A stretch of 64,000 bases of DNA, taken from Thamnaconus septentrionalis. Its lineage: Eukaryota; Chordata; Actinopteri; Tetraodontiformes; Monacanthidae. The stretch covers positions 7,829,001 to 7,893,000 of the forward strand of contig CM020516.1 in NCBI GenBank assembly GCA_009823395.1, given 5' to 3'. Shown one piece after another: positions 10,190 through 24,800 of the stretch. Position 1 is the stretch's first letter; each line of letters begins with the position of its first letter. The notes beneath the pieces were generated by a model. It was given only the letters and a program-made list of their open reading frames with translations, was not told where the DNA came from and ran no database searches. The position numbers and the translations under genes were made by a program.

Positions 10190-13100
10190 AGAGTACCACA
10201 ACGGACCCACACACAGCTCCATTGTTTTCTCATTACTCCATTATGTTCTGTTCAGTCAAGCGCCCCTGCCCACCGCGCTGCATCTCCACAGTCCTCCGTG
10301 ATGCTTCACCCACTTCTGTTTATGCGACTCGTCAGCGACCGCAGTCTCACTTTTTAACCAGTTTACCAGACGCGCTGCACGTCCAGTAGGCCGGTGGTGG
10401 GCGTGCATCATGTCAGGCAGACTCCAGGGAATCCCGACAGACACTGTAGCTGAGCTGTTCCCTCTCTATTTAATGCAAGGGGGTGACTCAGCACTTTTAC
10501 ACTGATTCGCTTTTAATGTGTTTTTTTTTCCCCTGCTGGTTGGACAAAAGAAGCAATCTGAAGTTGTTTAAAAAGAAAAAAAAATCAATATACTTAATCT
10601 GTTTTGAATAAAGTTTAAATAATGAATACATTTTATATGAGGCAGAATTATTCTCAATCCCCACTCCGGCCTCGGCTGCCACCACTTAAAGGCCCAACCC
10701 TGGATTTTTGCACGCTCACATTTGGCACCGGCGAGCGCCAAGTTCAGCTTGGCTGGCGCGGAGGAGCTGGGAGCCACGTTTTTAAGGTGTGAACACAAAG
10801 GCAAAACAAAAAAGCTGTTACGTTAACAAAAACTTTAAAATGAAACGATAACGGAAAACAAAGTGCCAAGTTTCACATGGATTTGCGCGCGATGATCACA
10901 CGCTTGGTTATAATAATGGGCAATGGCAATAAAGGGATTAGCACGCTTGCACTAACTAAAAAGCGGCATTCTAGTGGATTGGTGCATTACAATACTGCTT
11001 CACTGAACCACACGGCTGCTTAAAGGCATCGCAGGCTGCTGATATCCTGTTCCATGTGGGTGCCGCTACTTGGCGACTGCTACAACTTTTAACGAAATTC
11101 CAAGGGGCAAGCGTGAGGGGAGAAAAAGAAAAAAATGAACGTAAGACTGAGTCTAATGATCAGGTACAGCCCTGTTAAAATCAGCATCTTCTTCCTCACG
11201 TCGGGTCCCCACCAGTGCGACGGCAGCTCAAGCGTTGTGCTTCCCCTCTCGTCCGCCCTCGACATAAGCTAACAATCTTTACTCTTCCTGCCACTGCGAG
11301 TCATTTGCTGAAGGCGGAGGCCTGGAGAATAAAAAATATAAAATAGGTCCTCTGTTTTCCTTTACTCTCCTCGCTTGTTAAGGGTGATGTTCCATCAGCG
11401 GCAGCCCAGGCCTGGAGAGACCTGCAGCGGGTGGGTGCCGTCTCTAATTGGAGAGATGTGGTGCGGCCGGGAGCCTGGCTGGCGGACAGACCGTGCTTTG
11501 ACATTTCAGCGTTTCCTCCGTATGGCGGACGATTTGAATAATGTCAGCCGAGTTTACGGCTGTTTTGCTAACAAGGGAGCCTTGTCATGACACAAATGAA
11601 TGCTAGAGAGCCGAGGGAGGCGGCTTTAAGCGAACAGAATGGAGGTTATCGGTATGCAGTCTTGAGCATGCCAGAGAGAACTGCCCGCAGTGGTGCAGAA
11701 GTAGCGTGCGCTAAAAACACCTTTTTCATTGTTTTCGTGATGACATCATAAATGCCTCGTGTTTGGCGAGCCGAGAGGAAACGTCTCGCCACTTGATCTC
11801 GTGCTTTTTTTAATGATCCAATTTGAAAAAAAAATAAATAACAGGTGTGAAATGCAGATGCGGCGTTAATGTGAAGTCAGTCCATCTCTAGCTGCGCTTC
11901 CAGTGCCCCCAGAATTGCGCAAAACCTGAATATCGCAATAAAAAACTGGTAATGGAAACAACCGTTCTTAACAGCAAACTAACATAAACCAACAAAAGCA
12001 AACGCTAAGCAAAGGCTTATGCGCTTTACACCATTCAGTGGAAACACCTGCAAATCGCAATTATACTTTGTGGAAATTTTAGAACAATCACTTTTATGTT
12101 GCAAAAAACTGCAATGGAAACGCAGCTTCTGATACAAGCATAAGCCGCGGGAACACAAAGTGGAAACATCACCGCTGGAGGAATAATATTTTTGCCAGTA
12201 AGTGTTTTGTAAGCACTCGGGCTACACGGACGCGGCAGGAATAGCAAATGCCCTCCCGAGACTGCTCTCACACTCCCACTGTATGAGACTTGATTTCCTT
12301 CAGCGGTGACAGCAAACAATATCATATTTTAATGCATTTTTCCTTGTGCACAAGGACAAGGTGTGTTTAATATTAGCAACCCCTGCATAGATCCTCTCGT
12401 AAAGAGGACGCCCAGAGTTTCTCACAAGGTGAGAGCTCTTCCTCTCTGCTCTCCTGCCCCACGTTTTTATTCACATACTCAGAGGGTAGGAGGGCCCTAA
12501 ACCCGCAGCGGCCCTCTTATATATCCTATTGTCAGTCTCTCTTCCCGTTATATGTGTCCTACAACATGTCCCTCAACACTGACCTACACTTAACTTTCCG
12601 ACAGCAGGCCCGACACCAACTCACCGTTTGTTCCTGCTGCTGTTGCTGCTGGAGTTGGAACGTGAGCTGGGCGATTGTCTTGTCCCGAGTCCTCAGCTCC
12701 GCCTTGAGTACCTGCACCTCTTTTATCAGCTCCTCCAACTGAAAACACGCAGAAAACACGCAAGCATCAGGCGAATTGAAACAATTTGAGGCAGGTGAAA
12801 CATTCTGCACGTGGGAGGAGGTGGCAAGCAACACTTTCAACAGGTGCAAAAACTTGTGGATGGTTGTTGTGGACGACGATGCCGTGTGCAAAACTCAAAA
12901 ACCCAGCAGAAAGTGGAGAAAACGTTTTTTGTGTATTGTTTTTTCTTTTTTTTAGACTTAAGCCGCTACTGTGATATTCGCATCGTCGCTTCTGCTGCTG
13001 CTGTGGCTGTTTACTGTTTTGCGGAAGCTTCTCGCTGTCTTCCACAAATAATCGCCGCCTCTTTTTTTCCTCTGCGGTCACCTAATTGGTTCAGTCCCTT

Positions 13101-16100
13101 TAGATGGCTGGTGTTCAAGATGGATCCATGAGATTTCAGATATAAAACCTTCCAGCTGTCTTGCAAAATTCTAATTCAGGAGAATAAAGGTTTTTTCTTT
13201 TGTTTTTGTAAAGTGTACCTGCGACGCGCTGCTGTTGTCTTCCGTCTCCACAGGAACATCTGGAGATGAGTCTGTGTCCTCTAGCTACAAACAGACAGCA
13301 CACACAGTGTGAAGTGTAAACACAGACGCAGCACAAATACAGCCAGCTAAATCAATGACAGGAGCCCCAGGCGCCACCCGGAGAGCAGCACCTCACGACG
13401 CCGCTGTATGTTTCCTCTGTAGCACGTACGGTGTGTTCAACCCTCAGACGTCAGCTAGCGGTGTTGGAAAACTTACACAGACTTGACGTGCACGTTTGGA
13501 CATTTAGCACATTTGTTTCAAAGGTACAGTGTGTAAAATTCTGCCATCTAGAGGTCATATTTCAGATCGCAGCGCTCATTCGCTCACCAGCCCTCTCCCA
13601 AGCTTTGCCAGTGAACTACGATTGCCTGCGCACACGAACCTGGATACCTCATCCATCTTCTTCTTCTTTGGTTTATTTGAGATACAAGTATAAAGATAAC
13701 CACAATGTTAGTGAAACAGGTTAAAGTGAAAAAATAGTTTTTCCTTGTTTTTGATGTCTTCAATTTTCACATTTAGTGCTGTGACTGACACAGTCATACA
13801 CAATTAAACAGAGGATTTGTTTTGATCTTCTTTTCTTTGGCTTTCATCAGAAAAAAGGTCAATTCCCGGCTGATGAATCGCAAGGCGAAACGCTTCACGT
13901 TTTAATTAAATAATTAACCTTTTGTTTTAATTAGCAGTCCATCTGCCGTGCGTGTCAGGTATGTTCGCTCAGGAAAAACCAGCGGACACCTCTGAGGTTT
14001 GTGCCGAACGCCTGAACGTTACCACGACGAGAGAAACATCAATTAGGATTCCGAAAGTGCTGGAGGCTCGTTTCCCAGTCGCTCCCATGAGCCGCACATC
14101 ATAATTTGAAAAATGTACAAACTGAGTTACTAATGGGCCAATTGAAATATTGTCTCTCTCGAGGCAACACAAGCGAAGCTCCGGACTAATTTGCAGCGGC
14201 TACAATGAACACATCTGAAGGAGACTTTTGATATCAGGCACGAGTGTCACTCTGGATGCTGGGGAGGATAAACTGAGTCAAGGCCTTCAAGTTAATTTCA
14301 TCCGGCTGAGTGGAAGCTGCAAAGTGCCTTAATGTGATTGTGAGACTTCTGCAATCCTGGGCCAATTTCAAGGCACCTCTGTGTGTTGGACTCGCTTATG
14401 AATGCACAGCCATGCTATACATCTCTATTCATTTTTGTTTGTTGGCAAAAAAAAGGCCAAAAAAGGCCTCATTTTCTCATTAACCTGCAGGGACGCTCTT
14501 AGCGCAACAGCTCAATGGAGAGACATACAATTGGATAATTTGTTGCAAAATATATTTCAGCAACTGCACATAAATAAGAAGATCAGATTGGGATTTTTTG
14601 ATGAATACCAGGGGCCCTCAGGTCCCTTCTGTTCCACGCCAACTCACGCAGCCGTGTGTTCCTACCTGCAGCAGCGTTTTCAGCCGCAGCAGCTGGTTCT
14701 TCAGCAAACTGCAGTCCTGAGTCATGTGTTCAAGGGTGAGCTCATCCAGCATCTCCACGTAGCCGCGCCGCCCACCATCGGAGGGAGCGAGGCGGGTCGA
14801 CAACCTCTGGGCCTTGAGGCCGTCGTAGTGCTGGACAGCATGGTGGCTCCTGAGGTGGGAGACAAAAACAGAAAGGACGGTGGGGATTACTGGGATTACC
14901 GCTGGGTACGTCTCGCCTCTGGCTGGGTCGTTTCGGAGCCTGGCGCCGCCTAACCTGCTATCATAGTGGAAGTGATCCTGGCCACTCCAGCGCTGGTGCT
15001 TGCGCCGCTGCCCCTGTCGAGACCCCCTCTCCAAACGTTCGATGTGAGACATCCTGTCAGCGTCTGAGAAAGGTGGAAAATTTGGGCACAGTTAGCCGCG
15101 GTGAGTGCACGGCCGGCATCAAAGGGAGAGCGCGGGAGAGGTGAAGGTGTGCGGGGTATGGATGTGCAATCGAAGGTGGAGTGTTTGGGATTTTGTCTGC
15201 GCCGCCGCAAAAAACGCAGAGGCTCACGGAAAGAGACTTTCTGCAAAAAGACGGGGCTTGTTTCTGCAAAGAGCAGTGTTGCTGTGGCTCAGCTGTCCTC
15301 GTACTGTGGTGCAGACGCACTGCGGAGCTGTCACACCGCCATGGATATCCTTTAATGTTTTAACTTCTTTATTCGTGTCTGTGCATCGAAACAACTATCT
15401 GATCCATCTTATTCTCCATTTTCCCACATCTGTCTCCCGAGTTAAATGCCTGAAAAAAGAAGAAGAAATAAACGCGCTCACACACACGGGCGGCATGGCT
15501 GTTTCATTATCCGAAGGTAAAGGCCACAGCATTTGGTTACACTCAGCAGCGTACGGCTGTGAAACGAACCCTGACCGCAACAAAATCACGGCAGTTCAAA
15601 CCCCCCGGGAAAAAATAAATAAAAAAACTCTACGTGCGTCAAACAATCCCGCAAGAAAATAGACAACGAGCGCAAGGTGATGGCAAAAGACTCCGACAGC
15701 TACTGGAATTGTGAGAGTCTCTAATCCAAGGAATGTGGCAGCGGCCGTTAAAATACTTTACCCAGAGTGTCAGCGCATAGCTCAGCAGCAGACGGACCAC
15801 CGTTTCACTCTGAGCTGCAAACTCGAGCCCCTCCAAGAGAAGAAGTCCTCTAAATGACGTGCGGGCAGACAGCCAGTCAGACAGTCAGTCAGGCAGACAG
15901 ACAAACGATCCAAAGTCGGTGACTCCGGCCCTGACAGCCGCTGAGGAAAGCGAGTCAGTCTCCAACACCGCCTCTCCCTGGTCCTGTCTCTTGTTGATTG
16001 TCTTGTTTTTCTGGGAACTCCCCAGGAGCCGGAGCTGGGAGGAGAGGACTGTGCGGCCCGGAGGAGGTGCTGGGAGAACAGCTGAGGAGGAGGAGGAGCA

Positions 16101-18798
16101 GCGGTCGGGGTCCGGGATGCGGGACAAGCTGCGAAAACACTCTGCGGCCAAGTGACCCGACACACATTACAGACGAGACCCCCCCTGCCCTCCACTTGTT
16201 GCTGCTGCTGTTGTTGTTTTTGTTTTAACGCCCCTCTCTCAGTTTTCCCTCCTCCTTCCTGTTTTGTGGCAGCCGGGAAAGGAAACACCCTCCGCGTGAA
16301 GACCCACCCAGTGGGCCGGAGCGAACTGGACACTGCAGCCGTCCCGTGACACGTGCAGCAGCCGTGACGTGCAGCGATATAAATATGGCAGCGGCCTGGA
16401 AAAGAGTGGGACGGCTCTGGTTCACATTCCTGAGGACTGAATACTTCCCTCCGTCTCTCTCTCTCTCTCTCTGTCTTCCTCTGCCTTCCTCCCCGGCGCC
16501 TCATCAACAAGATCACTTTTTTCCCGACTAATGAAGGATATCAAGTCGAAAAGCTGCCTGGCTAATTACTCAAAGTGCATTCAGCCATTATGCAATCGAA
16601 CACAATAGGCCCGCCGTAAATTTATCAGGCTTTAAGGGGGCTTGAGACTTTACTCTCCCAACAATCTGCTAGCAGCATTTATATATGCACTGGGAATTTG
16701 TGATGCTGGACTTCCTAATCTATGCATATTGAAAGGTTCCTCATCATGCAAAAATGTGATTTACTGTATCAAATAATGAGGAATAAACTGTGAACAACAC
16801 CACTAAAAATACAATCCAGTCCGTTTGCATGTGTGGAGAATCAAAAGAGGGAAAAACAAACAGACGCTGCAACTTGAAGACCACTTGTGCCACATGGGAG
16901 GAACTTACTGAGTAGCCTACAATAAACTAAATAATTTTGTTGGAAATTGTTCCAGTTACAGATTTTTTTTGTTGGGGAAAACTTGGAACATAACAACAAA
17001 TCTGGTCAATTCTTTGCCAACCAACTAAGTCTCAATAGTACGAGGGATTCAGCAGCCAAAGCAACACAAAGCCAAGGAACTCAATGTTTTGTCCTGGTTA
17101 TTAAGTCTGCAGCAGCACCGACTCTCTACAAGATGGTAGCAGATTTTAGGAGAAGTGCAAAAATCTCCTGGACGTGAATTCTGCCAAAGCCCTTGTTGGG
17201 TTATCAGTTTCTTTAATACTTCCTAAACAAATGGGCTTTATTAGGGTGACAAACTCAACCAGTAATGATCATAGAGCTGTAGACTGACTGACCGCGTCAA
17301 CCTGGAGTTATTCATTACGTGAATAAGAAAAGATGCGTCTGTCAGTGGCTTAACTGGAAATCCCTCTATGCTAAATTATGTAATTCTTGAATTTGTGAAG
17401 CCTTTTTATTTTGATGCAGATGCTCGACAGCTCAAGGACAAATGAGCAGATTCCTCCAGGACAAAACGAGGAAGCAGGAAGCCACCCTGGTGTCTTTGGT
17501 TCCTGCCTGGCTGCCACCTGCTCCACCTGACAAGATTGACTTCTGTCTGGTAGGAGACCGATTCTGTTGTATATGTTGTTTTGTGCTCTTGTTCCCCCCC
17601 TTTGAAATGTGATGTTATTGTCACTGTAATGTTGCTGTGCGTCAACAATTCCTGGAGACCTGTAGAGGTTTTTTGGGGGTTTTTTTTGGATAATGAGATC
17701 TGAGACTGGGATGAAACACAATGATCTGATAAAAGATCTGACGACAGCAACTATGCTCAATGTTGCTGCTGTGGCAATAAAGTCACCTGATCTGGTTTAG
17801 CGCTTGAAAAGCAGCCGTTTTAATACTTGATTGAGTTTACAACATTAAAAGGAAGAAAACGCAGTCGACGAGATAAACGGATGAAAGTGGCCTGTGACTT
17901 GAGCGAATCATGCAAACTAACAGGCTCAGTGACAGTTGCCCGTGTCCAACACTGATGTTGTGCTGAGCTCGTGCGCCTCTTTCACAGTCGCTGCAACTGG
18001 ACGGCTGGCAAAATGGATTTCTCCAAGTCCAAGCTTAGCCCGGCTTTCACGCAAGGCAAAGCCGCAACGTGAGCAGCCGACGGCTAACAGTTTGTAACTG
18101 TACCGAAATTTTTTTTTTAAAAACGATCTGAAATCTTTAAAGAGTTGAAGCAAGAACGATGAGGCCTTGATGTTGCAATTATGCAACGCAGTTATGAATG
18201 AAAGACTGCTGCCAGAGGGGTTATAGAAGAATAAACTGAGACTAAACTATTGGTCATTACAGTGGAATAGAAACAGGAAGTACATTCAAGGCTGTTTTTG
18301 TGCATAAACATGTGCATGCATTTGAATGTGAGTGCGCTGACCGTGAAAGCCATCCTCCGGGAGGTCCACATCCAGCATGAGGTCGTCGTCGTCCAACTCT
18401 CCATTTCCTGGAGCTTCCAGATTATGCAGGATGTCCTGGGAACCATGACAATCACAGGTGCCATTTCAGTTCACTGATCACACCGGGAGCCCGACATTAC
18501 GGCAACATTAGCATCATTATGTAGTTTTGTTTGTGGACGACGTGCTGTTGGGAGAAATGCGAGAGGTCATCAGAGGTCAGATACACGAGACTCTGTACGG
18601 ATTTAAAATGAGGGGAAAAAGGGGGGAAATTGGCAGGAGCTGCCTGCACACTGTGTCTGACATTATTTTGAAATTGTTGGTATGAAGAAGGCGTGTTTGC
18701 GTGTGTTCTGTTAGCTTAGCATCAAAGCTAAGGGAGACTATGGAAACTGCTGTTTCCATAGCTTTGATGCTAATTGAAGTTATAGAAGCAGCTACGCT

Positions 18799-18847
<49 letters not shown>

Positions 18848-21800
18848 GTTTGTGACACTCAAAAACCACATCATTTATGGTAGAAATTCAGCGTAAAACT
18901 CTCAAATTCTCAGTCGAGTTTCACTTTATTTTATTTAACTCCACGGCTTACATAACCGCATCATATAAACGGCAGGCGGAAACAATCAAAGCCTTTCTAA
19001 ACACGACAGAGTGGAAGTGCTCAGCTGAGCACTTAAGATGCAAAGTCCTGGTTGAGTTATGATGACACGTGTTTATAATTTCCCCTCATGTATAATTTTT
19101 ATACCCTTGGAACTAATTCAACGCAATTGCGACCAATAAAGCTCAATCAAATGGCGTCATATATCCTTCTTTCCCAACCTGCAATACAGCTACGTGCCTC
19201 ATGAACAGCAGCGTTTCCCCCACCTGCCTTGAGAAGTAGCTACCAGGCTCCTTGGAACACATCCTTCAATTACCAGTGACAACATAAAAAAAACAAGATA
19301 AACTCCAACACAGTTGGGCTCGCCGCCGTGTTCCAATCTCTAAAATAATTCAAAGGCGAATCCAGGAGCCCAAGAAAATGAACCGATGGATTTAAAGCTT
19401 CACTTTTTTTTCAAGGCAATTTGGTGCTTCATGAAACCAAATTGACAGGACTTTGACTTTGGAGACTCTCTCATCAAACTACGAGCTGAAGAAATGCGAC
19501 TGCTGGGGGTGGGGAAGAAGAAAAAAAAGCCCCTGACGCGCTGCTGCACCGTGTTTAAGGCTTAACGAAGGAGGGAAACGGAGGGAAGGACAATAAACAA
19601 AACATCACGCAGCCTCTCAGAAAGAATATCCACGAGCAACGCAGGAGCCTTTGTTGTATGTGACAATGCACATATCAAGCCGCCGCGTCTCCTTTGTAGT
19701 ATCTGTCGTCAGTAGATTTCTGTTTTTTTCCCCCCTTTCTCTGCTCTTCTCATTACTTTGCAAAAGTCCAAATTCCCATCAGTCCAAGCGTGACACACGG
19801 TAGCTTTATTCTGAAGGGGTTTTTTTCAGAATACGAACGCGGTTGTGCTGAAATGTTGCCATGGAACTTGGTAGGACTGTGGTAGAACCAGAAACTGTGG
19901 AGGCTCCAGACAGTCTACAACATTCCGACACGCGTGTGTGTTTGTGTGTGTGTGCTTATGAAAGAATCCCAGCGGTTAAACAAAACACCTGCCACAACAC
20001 AGCAAACACTGGAAAAACAGAATTTGTTCATTCAGTGCACCGACTCGACTCTGCACTGCAAGTCGGCCCTTTAAAACGACACCAAAAGAGCCGAGTGCAA
20101 GTTTAACAAAAAGAAAAATACAACAAGATGTTGCAATGTATGAAAGCAGCAGTGCTAGCTAACACACGGGGGACAAAATGTAACACTGAAGTCACCTGCT
20201 TGCCTTCCATCGCTCCGCCAACCCAACCCACACACACCTGCATAAGTCTCGTCTCCATATAAAAATTAGCACTGAGCCACTCAATAATGTGGGGTTGGTT
20301 TTTGGTTTTTTTTGCCTTTTCTTCATTTCGCCAAACGCTCACAGCTTCATCTCGTCTCTCACTTTCATCGACTGTCTCTGTTACAGTGTGTAACTCCAGA
20401 GGAAATTACATTTCACGCTGGCAGCGCACGACCGCTCGGAGCACTGAGAAATCAGGATAATCTCTCTCAGCAGAGGTGTGCGAGTCAAAGCGCGCGCCCG
20501 TGTGTGTTCGTGTGTGCGTCCCATTTCGCGTGCGCGCACCACACTGCAGAAGACCTGGATTTGGCTTGACGGTTGAAGCCTGCGACACGGCAGTCGGATC
20601 AAACGGCCGCCAACCGAGTTCAGTTTGGAATCACGGCGCCATAAAGTATCTCATTGCTCTTTTGTTGATAATTCATCAACACAACAGGCCCTGGAGGTTG
20701 TGTGAGCCCTTCCATTTGAGCCGTAGCGATAATTGCTGCTGGGGAAAGAACGAGCGACGCCTATGGGGAGGAACAGGTTCGGTCCGGACTGAGTCGCAGC
20801 TGCGCCTCCTCCTCGAACGAGTTCGCCGTGTGCAAAATATGTTGACGTGTTGCTGCCACGGCGATAGAAAGCCGGCGACATTGTAGCGGCACTGCCAAGG
20901 TTTCCAAACGCACCCCCAGCTGCCACCGTAGCGGCAGCTAAATCTTCCGGCAAACACGCTCAGATCAAACAGTGATTAAAACCTTCAAAGTCACAGCAGA
21001 CGGGGAGTTTTTTGGCGGACCAACCTTTCCCCAACTTTGTACGTTCGCCCTCCTCAAATGTCCAGGGTGTCTGGGCGAACTTGTAAGAGCTCATCACAAA
21101 AGCCTCAATTTTATCCGTTGGCTGCACAGAGCGTCTCTTTTGAAATCTCCTACAGAAGAGGTTTCCTATTTGTGGGCGGAATACAGATTAGAATTCGTAT
21201 CGCGCCGCACGATCTGCAAATCAAGCAGGCGTCTCGTTCTCTGTTCAATCAAACCACTTCAATCTCAAGTGTTAGGTAAGAAAGCAAAATCAATAAGTGT
21301 CAGGGAGATGGGGACTTTTTCTTTTTTTTAGGCTGACTGTACTTTCTCTTTTTTTTTTGTCTTTTGTCTCACACGAGTTCCTCTTTTTAGCTCCATTCAT
21401 CAAAGAATTGGCAGTCCAGTGACTTTATTGGTTAAAGTAAACTTTAAGCGCGTCATTTTCCAGGACCATTACTTTCTGGAAGGAAAGAAAGAAAGAAAAA
21501 ATAACATCCAAACAAGTGCACAAGCACAGAGAAATGGGCCAGCTTTGGGTGCTACACTGCTTTGCTGCTGCTGCTGCTGCTGAAAGTGAGTGTGTCTGGC
21601 GAGACATTAGCGCTCTGACAGTATTAATCTTTACAGTCTATTGCCTTTGACTTGCTGCTGGGTTTTTGATGGAGGACACGTTTCCTACCCCCTCATTTAC
21701 AGATATTATTGCAATCCATTTACCTAAATAATTTGCAGCTTGTGAAGTGAAACTGAAAACTTTCCGTCATGACGCTTCGCTCCCAGAGTCAAAACGCAGA

Positions 21801-24800
21801 ATAATTAGAACGCAGTGCAGCCGCCACAAAAGCCTGATGGGCCTCCACGGCTTCGACTGGGGTAATTAGGTATTCACCGCCAGCGTTTGAGAAATATGAG
21901 CTTTGTTGGTCCAAACGTCTGAGGAATAACACAAAATGATGTGTTTTTTAAAAATGCAAAAAATGAGAGCGTCAGAAGAGCAGCGCTATGCTAGCGCTAA
22001 GCTTGTCCCCTGTTTACAAACCACTAGCAAAGAGCTACGTCACCCAAAAGAAAACAAGCCGTGAAATGGCATGGTATCTAAGAACATTACACGGCGAACT
22101 GGCCACCACATTGAATCCACTGACAGCTAAAGTGGTGGTGGTGGTGGTGGTGGGGTGGGGTGGGATGGGGGGGTGGATAACTGCTATTTCTGTGGTATTT
22201 TGACATCCCATATGCAGTGTGAAGGAAGCAGCTTTAGTGAAAGGCAGCGAGGCAAACGTGATGGTTTGGTGGATGACAGGTCAGAGCTCTGGCAGGAAAA
22301 CTGAAAGGGGTCACCGGCCGGGGGACGGTGGGGGAGAGGACAGCTTGTCATCACAGAGGAGTCTCGGCAAAAAGCAAAACGGGCCAAAGTGACGGCAACG
22401 CAAAAAAAGGCTGCGTCAGCCGTCAGTCTGGAATCAAGGTGGAAACCAGGTGAGCTGTAAGCCTCATTAATCCCAAAGCGGAGCCAGTTTACTGGCAACA
22501 TGATCCATAAACAGCTCAGCACTCTGTAGACAGAAGGCTTAGGCACCTCACTCATTTACACACTAATGAATTGACCCGTCCCCAACCCGATTCCACAGCA
22601 GCCCGAATTAGAGGGAGAATAAATAAATCGGAGGCGGCGGCGGCGGCAAGTCTGCGTTTTTTGAGAAAGCAAAGGCAGTTGCCAGTGGATTATGGAACCC
22701 CCAGGAGTTTGGCTGAAAAACAGACAGAGTAGAAAGAGGTTGGAGGGGGGGAGGCGAAATGGATAAGAGGAACAACACGCTGAAAGAGCAGCGCAAATAG
22801 GCGTCGCTAATCCCAGAGAGAAATGGGCTGTAGACTGACGTAATCATAAGAGACAAAAGTTGAATATTCAGGTGTTGTTTAGTTTTGATTTTTCCGCAAA
22901 GTCACACGTTGCGACACTGCGGTGGAAATTTCCATAAAAGTGTATCGCCGGCAGTGAGAGAAAGTCCAGCAAACAAAGGAGAAAAATGAAAAGTGGGCCA
23001 ATCAACTTTGAAGTCTGACTAAGCCACTTATTTTTCATGACTCGCGCTTTTTCAATCTCACCACGGAGTCTGATGGGATGGTGCTGAATGATTGAGCGGC
23101 TGATGATTGAAGGTTCTGAAATAAGACGGTGCAGTCCCGCTGCGTGCACCATCATTGAGACGGGCAGTGTGTAAATCACAGGCGCAGAAAAAAAAAAACA
23201 AAATAAAACTGGAAGAGAGGGTTCGATTCTATTAAATTTTGAAAATGTTTGATTTTTAAAATCAAATAAAGCGCAGGGAAGGTGCAGAATACCCACTGTA
23301 CTGTAAAAAAATAAATAAATACAGGAGGCTCTTCGGATGTTTTATCAGTTATGTATCATCATATTTTCATTGGTCTCTTCCTTTTATTGCTCACGACTTC
23401 CCTATTAAAATGAAAACAAGACCAATATTCATCAATAAAATATGCTTTGTTGCGGTGCGTGGCAAATTGCAGATGAAGAAAAGCAGAAAAAACCTTCACG
23501 GCGGCCGTGAGAAGTGGCCCTCCATTTCACATCGCTAATTTTGTGAAGCAGCTGCTGCAGGGCTGCACGGTGCATCATGGGAACGCTATTATCAGTTCAG
23601 GTAGCCCACTCCTCAAATTTGCACAGTGGCGCCAGACTGCAGATACGGCGACGCAGCTTTAAAAAAAAAAAGAAGAAGAAAGAAAAAAAAAGAAACATAC
23701 TGGGGCACAAAAACAACTAGCGAGGGATGGCAGGAAGGGTGAACAGTGCCCCCAAGTGGACGGAGAGCAGCAGAAGAAAAAGAACCCTGCTTGGAGCCGA
23801 TAGTGGAGAGAAGAAATGAGTTTAATATGAAAGGCAGTCATGAATGTATATTGCTTGCCTTTCTATAAAACATTAAATTTCTGTCAATATGAGCCACAAT
23901 TTGTTTTTCCTTCCCACTCAGGATTTAATTTACAGCCTCCTTGAGTCTCCTCCGGGCTTTGTGACACATCAGAGAGGGACTCCGCATACTTGTTTGAAGC
24001 CTCGGCATTAGGGAGAGGGCACGAGATAGGCGTGAACACAAAGAAGAAGAAGAAAAAAAAAAGTGACACGATTGGGATTGTGAGTTGCTCCGCTTACCAC
24101 GATGAACCCGGTGCACCGCCGTGGCTGCGTGCGGCCACCAGGCGGAAAACAGAGCGGGATGGATGGATGGGTGGAGGCTCGGCGCCTCCAATTACAGTAA
24201 GTGGGCTCATTTCCTCTAATCAAACAGCTCGGTTAAATATCTCAGAGGCAGATTCCCAGTAGGGCTGATCTTCACACGGGGCGAAATGGGCTTCGCGCTC
24301 TTGCTCGTTCCCACCCATTTCCTCTTTAATCCCCTCCACCATCCTCCCCTGATGCTCGCTCTTTTCTCCAGCTGCCGACACGACTTATACATGCAAACAT
24401 AAAGAGAGACACTCAGCACGCAGAGCGAGATGGCAAAACTACACGAGCGCGTTGTTGGAGATAATAACGGCCTAACATCTAACACTCCAGTTACATCATG
24501 TTGAGAGTAATTTCCATGTTCGGTACCCCCGTCCTCTGTGAAACCGTGTGATAAGACCACGCAATTACATTTAAGCATTTCCTGTATTCAAAAATGACAG
24601 ATCATTCCGCCGCAACGGACGATAATCTTGGTCAGAGGAGAAATTGGAGCTACTTTCCATGCATGCAGACGAGGCAAATGATTTAGGCCAGCCACAAGAT
24701 GGCGCAAACGCGCACACGGTGAGCGACTTAATCGTGCACACATGGCTACGGCGTGTGTGTCTGCACCTTCGAGGGGCAGCGAACACGCAACAGGAGACGC

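Larger units (their letters stand above)
9294..12624 (-). other. ccser2 intron 7 (about 3.3 kb)
   Basis: Intron between the exon ending at 12625 and the last coding exon. It contains a (CA)n run at 10,131-10,186, an AT-rich segment near 10.5-10.6 kb and a foldback element copy at 11,890-12,126. No exon or RNA gene was recognised. Confidence 0.75.

Noticed and set aside
15782..16516. 244-aa minus-strand frame in a ccser2 intron
   Set aside because: GA-, GCT- and Gln-repeat composition. It does not join the flanking ccser2 exons, which splice in phase without it.
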